Assembly (NCBI GenBank): GCA_950295325.1
Contig: OX485805.1
Location: forward strand, 32,849,501 to 32,913,500
Length of the DNA: 64,000 bases
Origin: Polytrichum commune
Taxonomy: Eukaryota; Streptophyta; Polytrichopsida; Polytrichales; Polytrichaceae
Direction of reading: 5' to 3'
This document shows, in pieces, positions 61,842 to 64,000 of the stretch. The notes beneath the pieces are model-generated. The model made no database searches. It had not been told where the DNA came from and was given only the letters and a program-made list of their open reading frames with translations. A program made the position numbers and the translations under genes. Numbering within the stretch: position 1 is the stretch's first letter; each line of letters begins with the position of its first letter.

Positions 61842-63721
61842 ATGATGTCCGGGATGGCATCTATACGGGATTTGGCACCTATGGTTGTAGGTGAGTTTGA
61901 AGTTGAAATAAATCCGCAACTGCAGCTCATAGATAATAGAGTATTGCAGTATAGATTGCTGAGCGGATACAAAGAAATATGGGAAGGAGTAGACGAGGTG
62001 GTCCGAGACATTAGTCGTGATTCTGGAACAACTTGGTCGGCTTGTCTAGAGACAGTGTTTGAAAAGTCACGAACGCTACTCTACGGGGCTAGGTACAAGG
62101 AGGGGAGTGTTTCAGTACATGAAAGACATGAAACACACAATCATTTCATGTTTCCGAGAGTGAGGACAGAATTATTTGCAAATATCACATCTGTCGAAGA
62201 GCTGAAATGTTTCATGTTGAAGTTCAAACAAGTTCTTGACTACATGATCGTACCTATAATTAAGCTTTTGAACTTCTCCGTCAACGAGAATTTTCGCTTA
62301 TCTGTGCAAAATGCCCTGAATTCTCAGGATTGGGAGGAAGTGGAAAGTCTCATCATACCTATTGCTTTAGGTTTTCTTGGTAGAGCAAGAGTATGTTATG
62401 ATGCCCTCGTCATGGCAGCACTCCTGTTTTTGTCAAGGCTTTACCAATATTCGATTGGGATGCATGATAGGGGTGGTGGTAAAATATATTCATCTGGTTC
62501 GTTAGAATTCAGGTCTATATATATCTCCATTGTGCTGTTCCTAGGTGCCTACATTTGGATCAAGTTTAGAGACGTTGCTCCTGAGTCAAACCAGCGCCCC
62601 TCGCCAGGATTGAACCGCAAATATTATACGAACGAGTTGGGGGAGAAGGTGTACTATGGCAAGTTCGAGCCCCGTTTCAAGCCCCCAGGTTCCAAAAGTA
62701 CATCTATGTTGGCCGTTATGAAGAGGAAAAGGAGGCGAAGGCTTGTAATCAAATATTCGCCTTCTTGTATGGCAAGCAGGGCGCTCAAGGCGAGCTCCCT
62801 CTGGGAGATGGATTCACATATCCTATTCCAGGTATGCCAGAGGAAATGCAGCGCCTTGGTCCAGAGGAGAAGAAGAAATGGGCCAAGGAAAAAGTAAAGG
62901 ATGTTCTTACAGATTACCAAATACTCCAAAACCTTCTCAGTCGTGAGGCCCATCCAACTGGGAATCCGTTACCTCCTGATCTTCCTGAGTGTCTTGATGT
63001 CAGTGCTGATCTTCCTGAGTGTCTTGACGGTAGTGCAAGAGTTGTTGTCCCAAGTGGTAGCATTGGGGTACAAGCTGATGACGCACATCCATTCCAGCTC
63101 TGCAACCAGGGTGGTGAGTTAGTACGTTCCGTATCTCCAAGCAATTATTGTTTAAATGTAGCGCCAGGAGCAGAATGGATGCAATACCTTACAACACCGA
63201 GTGATGGCGTAGGCGGTGACGAATTTAACCCCACTCCGCCTGCGATATCACAGCCCGAGGTGGCAACCAACATTGCCACAAGTGGAACTGGAGAATCTAT
63301 TGAACAACCTTTAGAATCTCAGCGTCCAGAAACACGCTTGCAAGAGAATCAGGCTAACGACTCAGCAGTCAATATGATCATTGACGACTTTAGCCTTCAA
63401 AGAGAGGTGAAAGAGTTGCAACGGGAGCGGAAAGAATCGCAGCATCAAGGGGAATGTCAGCAACTCAAAATTCAGCACTTGGAAAAAAAAAATTCTTTGT
63501 TGGAAACCCAGCAAGAGCAGCTACAGTCTCGAATGCAGCGGATGGAAAATCGCTTTTTAGCGTTTGAGCGCGACCACCAACAAGTACTACTTCAATATAA
63601 GCAAATGGAGTCTCGAATTCAGGACTTGGAAGGTGAAATCGAGGTTTTTAGAAGTGAACAGCATGCTCGCAAGCGGCACTGCACCAATCTAGTTTCGAGA
63701 CTGTCATACACAATTGATTAG
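61842..63721 (+). CDS. AP2-like and coiled-coil protein with one frameshift
   Basis: Two long frames, 61842-62696 and 62699-63721, join at an AAAA run near 62694-62698; one missing base would make a single protein of about 626 aa. Across the joint the sequence reads G-K-F-E-P-R-F ... P-P-G-S-K, then Y-I-Y-V-G-R-Y-E-E-E-K-E-A-K-A, the layout of an AP2/ERF-type DNA-binding domain. The N-terminal 200 residues match nothing I know. A hydrophobic stretch (about 62502-62568) may be a membrane segment or part of a small intron. The C-terminus (63405-63680) is a strong coiled coil rich in Gln, Glu and Arg. A 30-bp in-frame duplication (DLPECLD) lies at 62978-63037. The shift may be a real lesion or a sequence error. 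Confidence 0.55.
62978..63037 (+). repeat. 30-bp in-frame tandem duplication
   Basis: Two consecutive 30-bp units start at 62978 and 63008 and differ at only a few bases. Each encodes D-L-P-E-C-L-D plus three residues, inside the AP2-like gene. The frame is preserved. Confidence 0.85.
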
Positions 63722-64000
63722 TGCAGAGATTTGATAGGCCCACGATAGTTAGAATTTTATTCGTTCTGTAATGCTTGGTGTGTTCATGGTGTGTTGTAGG
63801 TATGGTTTTCTTGCTACAGTAGACGTGGTGTACATTCCTACCAGTAGATCCTCCCATTTACAGGTGGTAGCAATTTTCTTGTCTTTTGCCTTATGCAAGA
63901 AATTTCAGTACTCACCAAAATTTCTATTGGATGTAAGTATTCTTCATAAACTCTTTCTTTGTCAACCAACCTGTTAGACATATGTTCATGACTGTATATA
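63722..64000 (+). other. 3' flank of the AP2-like gene
   Basis: Probably 3' untranslated sequence. No gene could be recognised before the window ends. Confidence 0.4.

Noticed and set aside
62479-62558. A short intron removing the hydrophobic stretch in the AP2-like gene
   Set aside because: Possible GT and AG sites exist, but the interval would be only about 40-70 bp and nothing in the reading frame demands it.
1-64000. CRISPR arrays, bacterial operons, ribosome-binding sites
   Set aside because: The repeats are not regularly spaced with unique spacers, and the spliced genes show this is eukaryotic nuclear DNA.

Overview
This is nuclear DNA of a land plant. The evidence is a spliced plant-type LanC-like (GCL/GCR2 family) gene with GT-AG introns, plant-type LTR, hAT and CACTA transposons, and long AT-rich, gene-poor spacers. 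Gene content suggests a seed-free lineage (bryophyte, lycophyte or fern), but the sequence alone does not settle the species. No prokaryotic operon, CRISPR array, rRNA or convincing tRNA is present.

Layout. 1-14.8 kb: AT-rich, with no recognised gene, but with copies of four dispersed repeat families (called R1-R4 here) and an intact-ended 462-bp MITE (10753-11214). 14.8-18.1 kb: a GC-richer tract, no recognised gene, crowded with perfect hairpins. 18.5-25.2 kb: a complete but dead Ty1/copia element (18533-24534, TSD GTAAA) and a CACTA-type MITE (24576-25219, TSD TTT). Both sit in one older zinc-finger reading frame that becomes continuous when the insertions are subtracted. 25.8-26.5 kb: an unrecognised ORF broken by two amber codons, then a 14-bp minisatellite. 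26.9-34.5 kb: AT-rich spacer with more dispersed repeats. 34.57-36.21 kb: seven ~240-bp monomers in a three-type higher-order order; each carries on the minus strand a fragment resembling the zinc-binding tail of a LINE reverse transcriptase.

36.7-40.4 kb: a spliced leucine-rich-repeat gene (five exons proposed, all phase 0). 42.9-48.7 kb: a complete six-exon LanC-like gene (423 aa, zinc ligands present), with duplications in introns 1 and 4 and an R1 repeat in intron 5. 49.6-54.9 kb: a SINE-like insert, an old inverted repeat, and inside its right arm a full-length hAT transposon (50146-54910, 17-bp TIRs, 8-bp TSD GTATGCTC). Its three-exon transposase gene has two stops and one frameshift. 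55-61.3 kb: AT-rich spacer, a ~375-bp-arm inverted repeat and R4 copies. 61.3-63.7 kb: a TATA box and a long ORF pair joined by one frameshift, with an AP2-like segment and a C-terminal coiled coil.

The two expressed-looking host genes (LRR and LanC-like), and possibly the AP2-like one, are islands in a transposon-rich neighbourhood. The genes do not form a pathway together. The main interest lies in the layered insertion history, which can be read to the base in three places, and in the gene-fragment-derived tandem array.
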